Source of the DNA: Flavobacteriales bacterium
GTDB lineage: Bacteria > Bacteroidota > Bacteroidia > Flavobacteriales_C > GCA-002722245
Assembly: GCA_023251095.1 (NCBI GenBank)
Contig: JAHEZL010000017.1
Coordinates: forward strand, 1 to 64,000
Reading direction: 5' to 3'
Length of the DNA: 64,000 nucleotides
Part shown: positions 10,215 through 20,690 of the stretch, piece by piece
Numbering within the stretch: the stretch's first letter is position 1
Layout of the letters: the number at the start of each line of letters is the position of its first letter
Position numbers and translations under genes: made by a program
The notes under the pieces: generated by a model
What the model was told of the DNA's origin: nothing
The model's database searches: none
What the model saw: only the letters and a program-made list of their open reading frames with translations

Positions 10215-11048
10215 TTATTTGCTGGAAACTAAGTGCGATGGATCGGCCCAATGTTGATTAACAAAGCCTCTTTCTTTTAAATAGCTTTCAATTTTTTTAG
10301 CGCCCTGCGTTTCACCGATAGAATTTAAAATGGTGAAATGCACTTCCACTAAAACAGTAGTACAGGCTTGATCACGAAGGGTTTTATCTAAACCATGCAA
10401 TACTTTTATTTCTGCTCCTTCCACATCAATTTTCACAAAGCTGGGAACAGGTATGTTGTTTTTTTCACGGGCCTCATCTCCTTTAAAAACAGGAACTTTA
10501 TAAGAAGTACCTCCTTGAATGTGATTTGTTTTCGACATTAAACTATGGTTACCATCACCAAAGGATTCGGCAACAGTTAATTCAAATTCACCGTTTTCGT
10601 CGGACAAAGCAAAAGGATGCGCTTTAAAATTATTTAAGCCGTTTTTAGCGAAATTTTCATTGATGCGGGCAAAGGCTCTTTTCTCAGGTTCAAAAGCAAC
10701 CACATTGCCTTTTCCCTTTAAAACCTTAGCGGCATATAAAGAATACAAACCGATGTTGGATCCGATATCCCAGAAAGTACCGTCGGCAGGTAATTTGGTT
10801 TTGATGACATCCAGCAAATGCATATCGTCCTGAAATGACATTACTCTCACGTATTCTGCCACATCTCCGGTAATCATTTCAAATTTAAGGTCGCCGGCAT
10901 CTACTGAAACATTAGTAGGTTTTGTTTTATAATACTGAAATACTCTTTTTTTCACCTTAAGACGGGCCGGGTAAGAAACCAACTTTGTTATGCCAACAGC
11001 TCTCAAAACACTACGAAGACCCGACAAACCAGAATAATTAAATGCCAT
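10215..11048 (-). CDS. FkbM-family methyltransferase
   Basis: GTFWDIGSNIGLYSLYAAKVL, VVAFEPEKRAFARINEN, VKIDVEGAEIKVLHG. Confidence 0.85.
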   Translation of the reverse strand: MAFNYSGLSGLRSVLRAVGITKLVSYPARLKVKKRVFQYYKTKPTNVSVDAGDLKFEMITGDVAEYVRVMSFQDDMHLLDVIKTKLPADGTFWDIGSNIGLYSLYAAKVLKGKGNVVAFEPEKRAFARINENFAKNGLNNFKAHPFALSDENGEFELTVAESFGDGNHSLMSKTNHIQGGTSYKVPVFKGDEAREKNNIPVPSFVKIDVEGAEIKVLHGLDKTLRDQACTTVLVEVHFTILNSIGETQGAKKIESYLKERGFVNQHWADPSHLVSSK

Positions 11049-11109
11049 AAATTGAATTTGATGTGATTACTAAGAGGCAAATATAAGATTATAGCTTAAA
11101 TTGAGGAAT

Positions 11110-12924
11110 TTAAGCTTGCAATTTATGATTTAAAACTGCGATTTGCCAAATTCTCGACCAATGTACCTGGTCATTTTCAAAGCCTTTCCAAAGTTTTTCC
11201 ACCACATCTGATTTCAGATAATCGCTTTTCATAAAAACCAAATCCTGTACTTCCGACTTAATTTCTTTTTTCATCCAAACAGGAAAAGGAAATAAAAATC
11301 CCTGTTTCGGTCTGTTGTATACTTCCTGCGGCAATTCATCTGCCATGGCATCAATCAGCATTCTTTTTCCTTTGCGGTATTCGGGAGGAAGAGAAAATGC
11401 AAAATCAACTATCTTCTGGTCAATCAATGGTACTCTGACTTCCAGAGAATGTGCCATGCTCATGATATCGGTATCGCGCAGCAATTGATTGTGCATGTAT
11501 GCACGTGTTTCAAAAAAAGCAGTGACATCGGTGGCATCCTTATAGGCAAAGTCCGACAATAATTTTTGTAAGTATTCCGCACAATCAAAAGGAGCATTAA
11601 CTTTCATGAGATCGTTGGCATCCTTTGCTATTAGCAATCCTCTCAGGGCTAAATAAGCTGAAGAAAAATCGTCCGACGACGAAGTTAAATGCTGCACCAG
11701 TTTTTTGTACTTGTATTGTTTAAAGAGAGGAGCCGCCTGATTCAGCAAGGCATTTGGAACAAAACGCGTATTTTTCTTTGCAGCAAGCAGCTGTGGCATT
11801 CTATCAAAAGTGTCATAGCCGCCAAAAAGTTCATCGCCGCCTACTCCCGACATGGCCATAATGATTCCGGCTTCGCGCGTAAATTTAGAGACGAAATAAG
11901 TATTGATGCCATCCACTGTTGGAGAATCAATGATGGAAACTATATTGTGAAATTCCTTTTTTACATCGGAAGGCTGAACAATAAAAGTTTGATGATCGGT
12001 TTTGAATTTCTTTGCCACCAATTCGGCGAAATACGATTCGGAATATTTTTTGTCTTCAAAGGAAATGGAGAAAGTTTTAAGGTCTTCCACTCCCGATGAT
12101 TTCATTAATGCAACTACCACACTGGAATCAATACCGCCGCTTAAAAAAGCCCCGAAAGGCACATCGGACATGGTGCGTATAGAAACAGCCTCCTGTAATA
12201 GAGAACGTAGTTTTTTAACTTCATCGGCGTAAACTAATCCTTGTCTTTTGTTGGCTTCAATTTTAAAATAATACTCTTTTTTCAATTCATTATTTCCCTT
12301 CCATTCCAAATATGATCCCGGTTCCAGGTAATGAATCTCCTTGTTTAAAGTATGCGGATAAGGCAACGAACCCATTTGCAAAAATGCACTGATGGCGGCT
12401 AAATTTTTTTGGGTGTTGACCGCTTTAAATTCCTTTAAACTTTTAAGTTCCGATGCAAAAGCAAAAGTATTGGCATCGTGATAATAGTAAATTGGCTTTA
12501 TGCCCATTCTATCGCGGGCTACAATTACTTTATCTTGTTTTTTATCGTAAATCGCCAAACCGAACATACCTCGCAATCGTTTTAAAAAACCGATTCCGTA
12601 TTCGATGTATTGATTTAAAATAACCTCTGTATCCGTATGAGAGCGGAAGGTATAGCCTTTGGCAATAAGAATTTCTCTTTCTTCTTTGAAATTATATACT
12701 TCTCCGTTAAAAATGATGGTGTAGTTGCCATCATTGGAATGCATGGGTTGATGGCCCATTGGAGAAAGGTCGATGATGGCCAAACGACGATGGCCAAACA
12801 AAAAATTATCTTTCACGGCAAAAGTCCCTTCATCATCGGGACCACGGTGGGCAATGACTTTTAACGCCGAAGAGAACTCCCCTGCATTTACTGTTTTAGA
12901 ATAATATCCAACTATTCCACACAT
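11110..12924 (-). CDS. asnB: Asparagine synthase (glutamine-hydrolysing) family amidotransferase, second copy
   Basis: MCGIVGYYSK, IAHRGPDDEG, FLSGGIDSSVV, SGVGGDELFGGY. Confidence 0.9.
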   Translation of the reverse strand: MCGIVGYYSKTVNAGEFSSALKVIAHRGPDDEGTFAVKDNFLFGHRRLAIIDLSPMGHQPMHSNDGNYTIIFNGEVYNFKEEREILIAKGYTFRSHTDTEVILNQYIEYGIGFLKRLRGMFGLAIYDKKQDKVIVARDRMGIKPIYYYHDANTFAFASELKSLKEFKAVNTQKNLAAISAFLQMGSLPYPHTLNKEIHYLEPGSYLEWKGNNELKKEYYFKIEANKRQGLVYADEVKKLRSLLQEAVSIRTMSDVPFGAFLSGGIDSSVVVALMKSSGVEDLKTFSISFEDKKYSESYFAELVAKKFKTDHQTFIVQPSDVKKEFHNIVSIIDSPTVDGINTYFVSKFTREAGIIMAMSGVGGDELFGGYDTFDRMPQLLAAKKNTRFVPNALLNQAAPLFKQYKYKKLVQHLTSSSDDFSSAYLALRGLLIAKDANDLMKVNAPFDCAEYLQKLLSDFAYKDATDVTAFFETRAYMHNQLLRDTDIMSMAHSLEVRVPLIDQKIVDFAFSLPPEYRKGKRMLIDAMADELPQEVYNRPKQGFLFPFPVWMKKEIKSEVQDLVFMKSDYLKSDVVEKLWKGFENDQVHWSRIWQIAVLNHKLQA

Positions 12925-13949
12925 AAAAGTTCTTCGAGATTATCTTCAATTCGTGCTCCGTTAAATTCTCTTTCTCTCTTTAAATATCCTTCTTCTCCCA
13001 TTTTTTTACATCCTTCGGGATTGGTCATCAACAGCTTCATGTGTTTCCAGATATCATCAACGGTTGATTCTACCAAATAGCCCGTTTTGTTGTGTTCAAT
13101 TAAATCTTCGCTTCCGCAATTTTTACAGCCGATGGATGCTTTTTTGTAAGCCATCGCTTCCAGAAAAATTAAGCCAAAACCTTCTCCGCTTGAGGGTAAA
13201 ATAGAACAACTGGTGGTTCGGTACAATTCTTTGAGATCCGCATCGCTGACACCTGTTTTAATGCTGATTACATCGTTAAGTTTATATTCATTCACCAAAT
13301 CAATGTGGCGTTGCAAATCATCACCCGAGCCTACAATCACATATTTGTAGCCTAAAGCTTTCATTTCTGCCTCATTTTGATGGATGGCTTCTATGGTTTT
13401 ATCTACACCTTTATATCCTTCGCTTTTATCCAAACGGGAAATAGAAACAAAGAAAGGTTCGTAAGCCAAATTCGGCTGCTGAGGTTCCCAATTGGCGGGA
13501 GTAGTTAAAACTATCAATTTTATTTTATCCAAAGGAACTCCGTTCATTTCAGAAAATTTTTCTGTGGTATAATGGCTAATCGACCAGTAGCGGTTGAATT
13601 TAGGATAATAGGCTTTCAGTTCATCGCGTTTAGGCCATGCTTCAATACCATACAAAAGCATGTGCCAGTAAGAACCCGGCACTAAAAATTTGAAAAGAGA
13701 AAGCTGACTGATATTTAAATGGCCAACAATAATTTGCTTAGGACGAAAGGAAATCAGTATCCATAAAAATTTCAAAATGAATTTTATTTTGTTTCTTCCC
13801 GCACCGTTGTATTCCTTTTCACTGTCGTTGAGCGACAGTACTTTAACCTCCGTATTTTCCCGGCTCTTTAATAGCTTAATCAGATTGCGTTTAACACGCG
13901 GTATTCCTCCATGGCCATTAATTTGCGTTGCTATAAATAAAACTTTCAT
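12912..13949 (-). CDS. GT4-type glycosyltransferase (paralogue of 14957..15997)
   Basis: SILPSSGEGFGLIFLEAMAYKKASIGCKNCGSEDLIEH; closely matches the neighbouring GT. Confidence 0.85.
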   Translation of the reverse strand: MKVLFIATQINGHGGIPRVKRNLIKLLKSRENTEVKVLSLNDSEKEYNGAGRNKIKFILKFLWILISFRPKQIIVGHLNISQLSLFKFLVPGSYWHMLLYGIEAWPKRDELKAYYPKFNRYWSISHYTTEKFSEMNGVPLDKIKLIVLTTPANWEPQQPNLAYEPFFVSISRLDKSEGYKGVDKTIEAIHQNEAEMKALGYKYVIVGSGDDLQRHIDLVNEYKLNDVISIKTGVSDADLKELYRTTSCSILPSSGEGFGLIFLEAMAYKKASIGCKNCGSEDLIEHNKTGYLVESTVDDIWKHMKLLMTNPEGCKKMGEEGYLKREREFNGARIEDNLEELLCVE

Positions 13950-14010
13950 TTTTCTGGATGCCGATTTAAATGCTAAAAATAGATATTATTTTGTCTATTT
14001 TTGAATCAAC

Positions 14011-14970
14011 ATGAAAAGAGCTTTAATAACTGGTATATCAGGACAAGATGGAGGATACATCTCTAAATTGCTTTTGGAACAAGGCTATGAGGTGATAGGT
14101 TTAAGCAGAAGTTACAGGCATCTGGAACTCTCCAATTTACAATATCTTGAAATTGCCGACAAGATCATTATTGAAGAGTGTGACTTAACCGACTATTCTC
14201 AGGTAAGTAATATCATTAAACAATATCAGCCTACTGAAATATACAATTTAGCGGCACAAAGCTCTGTAGGTATTTCCTTTAAACAACCCATAGGAACCAT
14301 AACTTTCAACACTATTTCTTTTTTGAATATTCTGGAAGTGGTGCGGGAAATCAATCCTAAAATAAAAGTATATCAGGCATCCTCCAGTGAAATGTTTGGA
14401 AAAGTGGACCATCTGCCCATTACCGAAGAAACACCTTTGAATCCGCTGAGTCCTTATGCCATCTCCAAGGCGAGCGCACATTTCATTGCAAAAAACTACC
14501 GTCAGTCGTATGGTTTATTTGTATCGTGCGGAATTCTTTTCAATCACGAATCCTACTTGCGCTCAAAAAATTTCTTTGTAAAAAAAGTAATTATCGACTG
14601 TATAAAAATTTCAAGAGGCGAACTGCAAAAACTGGTAGTGGGGAATATTGATATTAAAAGAGACTTCGGTTACGCTCCCAAATATGCAGAAGCCATTGTG
14701 AAAATTTTAAAGTACGATAAAGCGGATGATTTTATTATTTGCTCAGGGAAATCTGTGTTTTTACGAGAAATCATTGAGTATATATTTAAAAAATTCTCTA
14801 TCCCTCTGAGCAAACTGGAAGTGAACAAAGAATTATTCCGACCGGATGATATTGCGAATAATTACGGCGATAACAGCAAAGCGAAAAAAGCTTTGAACTG
14901 GGAGTATGAACTAAATTTCTTTGAAGTTTTAGATTTATTAATTGAAGAAGAACTGGCTAATTTCCACTGA
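14011..14970 (+). CDS. GDP-mannose 4,6-dehydratase-like extended SDR
   Basis: RALITGISGQDGGYISKLLLEQGYEVIG, YNLAAQSSVGISF, YQASSSEMFG, SPYAISKASAH. Confidence 0.8.
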   Translation: MKRALITGISGQDGGYISKLLLEQGYEVIGLSRSYRHLELSNLQYLEIADKIIIEECDLTDYSQVSNIIKQYQPTEIYNLAAQSSVGISFKQPIGTITFNTISFLNILEVVREINPKIKVYQASSSEMFGKVDHLPITEETPLNPLSPYAISKASAHFIAKNYRQSYGLFVSCGILFNHESYLRSKNFFVKKVIIDCIKISRGELQKLVVGNIDIKRDFGYAPKYAEAIVKILKYDKADDFIICSGKSVFLREIIEYIFKKFSIPLSKLEVNKELFRPDDIANNYGDNSKAKKALNWEYELNFFEVLDLLIEEELANFH

Positions 14971-15997
14971 TATCCAGCAGCTTCTCCATATTTTCCCGGG
15001 TTTTTTCTCCTTTAAATTCTTTTTCCCTTTTCAGGTATCCGGCTTCACCCATTAGTTTAAAGAGCTCGGGTTGTTTCATTAAAAGTTGCATGTGCTTCCA
15101 GATTTCATCCTCTTCAGGAGAAATTAAATAACCGGTGATGCCATGTTCAATTACGTCTTCGCTTCCACAATTTTTACATCCGATTACAGCTTTCTTAAAA
15201 GCCATTGCCTCCAGAAAAACCAAGCCAAAACCTTCTCTTTGCGAAGGCAGTATAGAGCAACTCGTGGTTCGGTACAATTCCTTGAGTTCAACATCGCTGA
15301 TTTGAGATTTAAAAGAAATGATATCGCTCAGCTTATAATTGTTTACTAAATCAATATGGCGTTGCAAATCATCACCATCACCCACAATAATGTACTTGTA
15401 TCCGAAGGCTCTCATTTCGGCTTCATGCTGATGAATGGCTTCAATGGTTTTGTCCACTCCTTTGTAAATTTCTTTTTCTAAACGGGAAACCGATATAAAG
15501 AAAGGGGAATAGCTCAGGTTATTAATGTTTGTCTCCCATAAATCAGGAGTGGTCAACAACACAATTTTTATGCGCTCTTCAGCAACTCCGTTGGATTGAG
15601 CGAAAGTTCTTTTGGTATAAGAACTCACTGCCCAAAAACGATCAATTTTGGGATAATACCATTTCAACTCTTTTCTCAATGGCCAGGCTTCTCTGCCGTG
15701 AATCACCACTTGCCAGAAAGTAGAGGGAGATAAAAATTTAAAAAAAGACAAGCGGACCAAGTGCAAATGATTGCAAATAATCTGATCGGGACGCATCTTC
15801 ACCAGCAAGTAAATAAATTTAAAAACAAAAAGTATTTTATTGCGGCGCGCACCATGGTATTGCTGCTCACTATCATTCAATGAAACGATTTTGACAGTAG
15901 TGTCCTCTCTGCTTTCCAGTTGCTCAATGACATTTCTGGTAAACCGAGGAATTCCTCCGTGTCCGGAAATTTGTGTTGAGACGACTAAAATTTTCAT
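14957..15997 (-). CDS. GT4-type glycosyltransferase (paralogue of 12912..13949)
   Basis: SILPSQREGFGLVFLEAMAFKKAVIGCKNCGSEDVIEH. Confidence 0.85.
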   Translation of the reverse strand: MKILVVSTQISGHGGIPRFTRNVIEQLESREDTTVKIVSLNDSEQQYHGARRNKILFVFKFIYLLVKMRPDQIICNHLHLVRLSFFKFLSPSTFWQVVIHGREAWPLRKELKWYYPKIDRFWAVSSYTKRTFAQSNGVAEERIKIVLLTTPDLWETNINNLSYSPFFISVSRLEKEIYKGVDKTIEAIHQHEAEMRAFGYKYIIVGDGDDLQRHIDLVNNYKLSDIISFKSQISDVELKELYRTTSCSILPSQREGFGLVFLEAMAFKKAVIGCKNCGSEDVIEHGITGYLISPEEDEIWKHMQLLMKQPELFKLMGEAGYLKREKEFKGEKTRENMEKLLDISGN

Positions 15998-16573
15998 TAT
16001 GCAAAAGTATTGATTTTATTAAGAAACCTAAACAAAAAAAACGCTTAACCCAATCTGCTTAGAGAAGTAAAGCGGCTATTGAAAAAGAGATTCCTTAAAT
16101 TAAAATACAACAATACCGTATTGGTATTTCAAAGGAGGGAGCTAAGGATTTTGAATTCAAAGATTGCAATGAAAACATCTCCAGAGAATGATATAAAAGA
16201 AAAGTCAAGGAATACTTATGATAATTCTCTTCGTCAGGAAAGTATTGTTTCTGAGATATATTTCTTTACCGGGAATATATTTCGACAAGCATATTACCTT
16301 TTTAGCCTGATTGGTATTGCAGGAAACATTTTGTTGAAAAAGAGCGCAGAAAAACAAATTGAGAGAAATCAATGTTGCCGCTAAAGACAAACACATATAA
16401 GTCGCTATTTTTCCTGCTTTTTTCATTTTTTTTCCAAACCGGGAGCCCTAAAATATTAAAATTAAACAGGGAATCAATATAAAATTGCTTTTGTATTAAT
16501 TAAAATATAGCCAAATTTGAGACTTAATTAGACTGCTAAAGTTTAAACCATTAAATAATATAATTAATCCTCC

Positions 16574-17767
16574 ATGGACAATCAGGTTGAATTAACTTTT
16601 GTAATCTCCCATCCTATTCAATATTATTCTCCTCTTTTTGTAGAAATAGCAAAGAGCGATAAATTTTCAGATTTCGAAGTATTGTATTGCAGCAGTGAAA
16701 CAATTGAAGGCGCGCTGGATAAGCAATTTAATGTTCATGTAAAATGGGATATCCCTCTATTAGAAGGGTATAAATATCGTTTCTTAAAAAACAATTCACG
16801 TAAACCATCCATGTACAACGGCTTTTTCGGCCTGGTTAACTTTGAATTGATTTCTATTCTTAAAAAGAAAAAAAAGGGTGGAATATTAATCATCTCGGGA
16901 TGGAATTATTTTTCATATGTCTTCGCTTTATTCCTGGGAAAAATTTATGGTATTAAAGTATACATCCGCGGAGAATCGGCTTTGTGTCAGGAATTGAAAG
17001 GAAGCCGTTTCAAGCTGATGGTGAAGAAAATGATTTTTTGGCCTTTGTTTAAAATGTATGACAAATTTTTATTCATCGGCAAACAAAACAAACTGTTTTA
17101 TGAGCATTATGGCGTGAAAGAAAAAAAATTAATTTCCTCTCCTTATTCTGTTGAAAACAGCAGATTTCAAAGTCAGTATGAAAAAAATATTGAGCAAAAA
17201 TCCGTCTTCAAAGAAGCTTTAAATATTCCGAAGAATAAAAAAGTAATATTGTTCGCAGGTAAATTCACAGATAAAAAACGACCCTTCGATCTATTAAACG
17301 CTTCATTGAAGTGCAGTAAAAAAGAAGAAGTTTTTTTAATTTTTATGGGAGAAGGAGAATTAAGAGGGAAGATGCAGGAATTTATTGATCAGCATCAAAT
17401 GAAAAATGTGTTGTTAACAGGTTTCATCAATCAATCCGAATTGTATAAATATTACATCGTTTCAGATTTATTTGTTTTGTCTTCCGGAGTAGGAGAAACA
17501 TGGGGACTGGTAACGAACGAAGCCATGAACTTCGGATTGCCCTGCATTGTTTCAAACATACCCGGCTCGCAGGATTTGGTGGATCATGGTAAAAACGGAT
17601 ATGTTTATGAATGCGGCGATACGGATCAACTAGCGCATTATATCGATAAGGTAGTGAATAATGAACTCCCGCTGGAATCAGTTCGTCAAAGCAACTTGGA
17701 AATGTTAAACAAACATTCCTACAAAACAATCATTGAAAATTTAACGGGATCAATTAAACAAAACTGA
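16574..17767 (+). CDS. GT4-type glycosyltransferase
   Basis: ILFAGKFTDKKRPFDLL, DLFVLSSGVGETWGLVTNEAMNFGLPCIVSNIPGSQDLV. Confidence 0.85.
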   Translation: MDNQVELTFVISHPIQYYSPLFVEIAKSDKFSDFEVLYCSSETIEGALDKQFNVHVKWDIPLLEGYKYRFLKNNSRKPSMYNGFFGLVNFELISILKKKKKGGILIISGWNYFSYVFALFLGKIYGIKVYIRGESALCQELKGSRFKLMVKKMIFWPLFKMYDKFLFIGKQNKLFYEHYGVKEKKLISSPYSVENSRFQSQYEKNIEQKSVFKEALNIPKNKKVILFAGKFTDKKRPFDLLNASLKCSKKEEVFLIFMGEGELRGKMQEFIDQHQMKNVLLTGFINQSELYKYYIVSDLFVLSSGVGETWGLVTNEAMNFGLPCIVSNIPGSQDLVDHGKNGYVYECGDTDQLAHYIDKVVNNELPLESVRQSNLEMLNKHSYKTIIENLTGSIKQN

Positions 17768-19210
17768 TTACTCTTTTACATTCACCATAGATTCACCCGT
17801 TTTAGGAGGAACCGTCTTTAGAAGAAGCAAGTTGATAGGTATCCATACAACAAAAATATCCTTAATAATCCCGGCAATAAAGGTCCATGTTAAATCCGAA
17901 GGATAAGCAATGGTAAGAATCATTAATATGTAAATCGGGAAAAAAATACCTGACCGGAAAAGCAATTCGTATAAAAATTTCTGGATCACACCAAAAAGCA
18001 GGAAAATAATAATGATACCGCTATATCTCCACACCATATAAGCATAGGCCTGAGGGGTAATGCCAATGCTATTGATGTCAGTTGACCCATAAACAGTATA
18101 ACTGAACCATCTTCCAAAATCAGCCTGAGGTTTGGTTGGCCAGAGAAAACGGGGTATGACGGCATAGAATGGTGAAAGCAAAATGTCTTTAAATTCTTCG
18201 GGTTTGTAATAATTATTTATATCGGCATATTCTAAAGCCATAGACATTGGAGCAATATAAGATTGTCTTTCCAGCATCTGCATTGTCAATGAAGAATTGA
18301 TTTCCGATATTTCTTGGTCATCTGATGCTACATAGGCGTCAATCATAAAACCATACAACTCCCCCATATCGCTATAATCCACCGAATCACCTCTTATCTG
18401 ATTTAATTTCCTGAAAGGCTCAATGATCCCATAAGAAACTACTATCACCCCCAGAAATAACACAAAATAGGCGGGATTAATTCGTTTTCCTTTAACGTAG
18501 TAGCTCAACATGATGTAAACCAAAGGCATTCCGAAAGTAGTTTTGGAAGCACTTGCAATTCCAATGGCAAAATAAACCAATAACAAGGTGGTAAGTACTA
18601 ATTTATGCCTCCTGATATTGTGATCATAAAAAGCTAAAAAGATGATACACATATAGCCTATCTGCACACCATAGTTGATGTATGCCGAAAACCCGGCTGT
18701 AGCGTCATCCTTAAGGTAACCAAAAGAACCGGTTTTAATTCCAATTAAAAACGACAACACGGCAATCACCATTGCTCCCGCAAAATATTTCTTATCTATT
18801 TCAACCGATTTGTACTTATTTAAAATCGGGAATTTTAATTCAGGAACCAGGTAATAACCTATCCACAAACAATGAATGGCAATATTGGTGACCAATGCAC
18901 ACAGCACCACGTAATAAGGATCTCCCGGAAAATTCATCCAGTCTCCAATGCCATACTCCAGAAAAATAATACCGCCGATATGCACATTCACTATATTATA
19001 TATCGAGAAAATAATTGGAGGAAGCAGCATTATTCTTCCCTTGGCATTTACAATTTCAAAAATGGATGTGGCAACAAAAATAGCGGTGAACACCAGAAGA
19101 ATACCCATTGATGGCTCCATCACTCCGTTGTCAAATATCACGTAGCTGGCGAAATCCAAAACAAAATACAACAATATCCTAATCAGCATTACATTCATTG
19201 CATCAATCAA
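17768..19210 (-). CDS. wzy: Polytopic membrane protein, oligosaccharide repeat-unit polymerase-like (Wzy)
   Basis: Many TM segments; motif SPFYAVIPRFLWPTKPQADFGRWFS; adjacent to flippase. Confidence 0.65.
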   Translation of the reverse strand: MIDAMNVMLIRILLYFVLDFASYVIFDNGVMEPSMGILLVFTAIFVATSIFEIVNAKGRIMLLPPIIFSIYNIVNVHIGGIIFLEYGIGDWMNFPGDPYYVVLCALVTNIAIHCLWIGYYLVPELKFPILNKYKSVEIDKKYFAGAMVIAVLSFLIGIKTGSFGYLKDDATAGFSAYINYGVQIGYMCIIFLAFYDHNIRRHKLVLTTLLLVYFAIGIASASKTTFGMPLVYIMLSYYVKGKRINPAYFVLFLGVIVVSYGIIEPFRKLNQIRGDSVDYSDMGELYGFMIDAYVASDDQEISEINSSLTMQMLERQSYIAPMSMALEYADINNYYKPEEFKDILLSPFYAVIPRFLWPTKPQADFGRWFSYTVYGSTDINSIGITPQAYAYMVWRYSGIIIIFLLFGVIQKFLYELLFRSGIFFPIYILMILTIAYPSDLTWTFIAGIIKDIFVVWIPINLLLLKTVPPKTGESMVNVKE

Positions 19211-20657
19211 TTATTGTTTTCAAATCTTTTCTCTTCACATAATAAAACACTCCCCAAACAGCTACAGAAATCAAATTGATCACTGCCAGATAAACAAGAG
19301 ACCGGGTATCGGTAAAACTCACACTACGACTATACAACTGAATAATCACCACATTAAGAATAGAGAACAAGATCAGCACTACATTTCTGGTAAATATTTT
19401 TTTGTCGCCATTGGCAGTATGAGGTGCGATTTTGTAATACAGAAAAAAGAAAATTAACACAAAAACTACCGTATTAAAATATAGCGCATTTATTACCTCC
19501 ACTGAATTGAAATACATAAATCCAAAGGATATGGTTAACAAAGCAATCAGACCAAAACTAAATCGTATATATTTTACTTCCTGATTAATGGCAATATAAT
19601 ACTGTTTTAAAATGGGCAGCATTCCACGTATTGCAGCAGTAATAAAAAGCAAATAGAAAAATTCCCCTCCGCTCACAAACTCCTCAAAATATGAATTCAA
19701 TAAAATATTAACGATGCTTACAATGGCCGGAATCATTGCTGCACAAAGCAAATAATAAAAGAAAACACTGTTGTGCAATATTTTAAAAAGTTCCTGCTTG
19801 TTGGTTTTTGCTAAACTCATGATTTTCGGATGGAGCGCATTCACAAAAATACTGGCTAAAGTGAGCATAGGCGCTGTGAAAGCCAACCCAAAAGAAAAAA
19901 TACCAAAAATAACATTCCCGAAAGCATTTAAAATAAAGATGTGCTCAATGGAGGAAAGTAAAAGATCTCCGATAGAAATGGTAAACAATTTTAATATTCC
20001 CTTGTAATGACTTTTGAAAATTTTAGAACCAAAACGGACGGTGATTTTAAATTCCATTTTCACTCTTGAAAGAATATATACCAGCAATAATACTTCCACC
20101 ACAGCAAGCGACAAAACCCCTCCAATGGCGCCATAATAATACACACCAACGATCACTAAAATCAATCCGATGATTTGCTCAAACACCACCACCAGCGACG
20201 ACAGCTTATAATTTTGAGTACACAACGCATAGCTAGTGAGCATTTCCCTCACCTTTGCAAAAATGGTGACGGGTATCAGAATGATAAAAGCCTGAATGTA
20301 AAAAACATGATTTTCTCCTTCATAAAAGAAGGCCAGTGTTCCCAAATAAATAAATACCAGAACAAAGGTTAAGAGAATGAAAGAAAAAATTTCCGAAGAA
20401 AATTCCTTCTGCTCCTCCTTGCTTGAATTAAAATATAAATCGGGAAAAACTTTATTGAAATATTGTTGCGCACCAAAATCAGCAAACTGAAGCCAACGGG
20501 TAAAATATCCTACAGATGAAAACAAACCGTAGGCCGCTGCTCCTAATAATTTAGGTACTACAAAGCCTCGTAAACTTCTGATGAATATGGAAATAAAACT
20601 GCTGAATATGTTCCATTTAAAGCCGCTCTTAGTTCCTTTTAATGTATTGTTTGCCAA
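19203..20657 (-). CDS. wzx: Polysaccharide flippase (Wzx/MATE-like)
   Basis: About 12-14 TM segments; FIRSLRGFVVPKLLGAAAYGLFSSVGYFTRWLQFADFGAQQYFNK N-terminus. Confidence 0.75.
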   Translation of the reverse strand: MANNTLKGTKSGFKWNIFSSFISIFIRSLRGFVVPKLLGAAAYGLFSSVGYFTRWLQFADFGAQQYFNKVFPDLYFNSSKEEQKEFSSEIFSFILLTFVLVFIYLGTLAFFYEGENHVFYIQAFIILIPVTIFAKVREMLTSYALCTQNYKLSSLVVVFEQIIGLILVIVGVYYYGAIGGVLSLAVVEVLLLVYILSRVKMEFKITVRFGSKIFKSHYKGILKLFTISIGDLLLSSIEHIFILNAFGNVIFGIFSFGLAFTAPMLTLASIFVNALHPKIMSLAKTNKQELFKILHNSVFFYYLLCAAMIPAIVSIVNILLNSYFEEFVSGGEFFYLLFITAAIRGMLPILKQYYIAINQEVKYIRFSFGLIALLTISFGFMYFNSVEVINALYFNTVVFVLIFFFLYYKIAPHTANGDKKIFTRNVVLILFSILNVVIIQLYSRSVSFTDTRSLVYLAVINLISVAVWGVFYYVKRKDLKTIID

Positions 20658-20690
20658 CCTGTTTAATTTTATCCTGGTAAATCCCTTCTC

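Noticed and set aside
13996-14003. tatttttg as a -7 promoter box for the GMD-like gene
   Set aside because: No convincing TTG -33 box at proper spacing and very close to the start codon.
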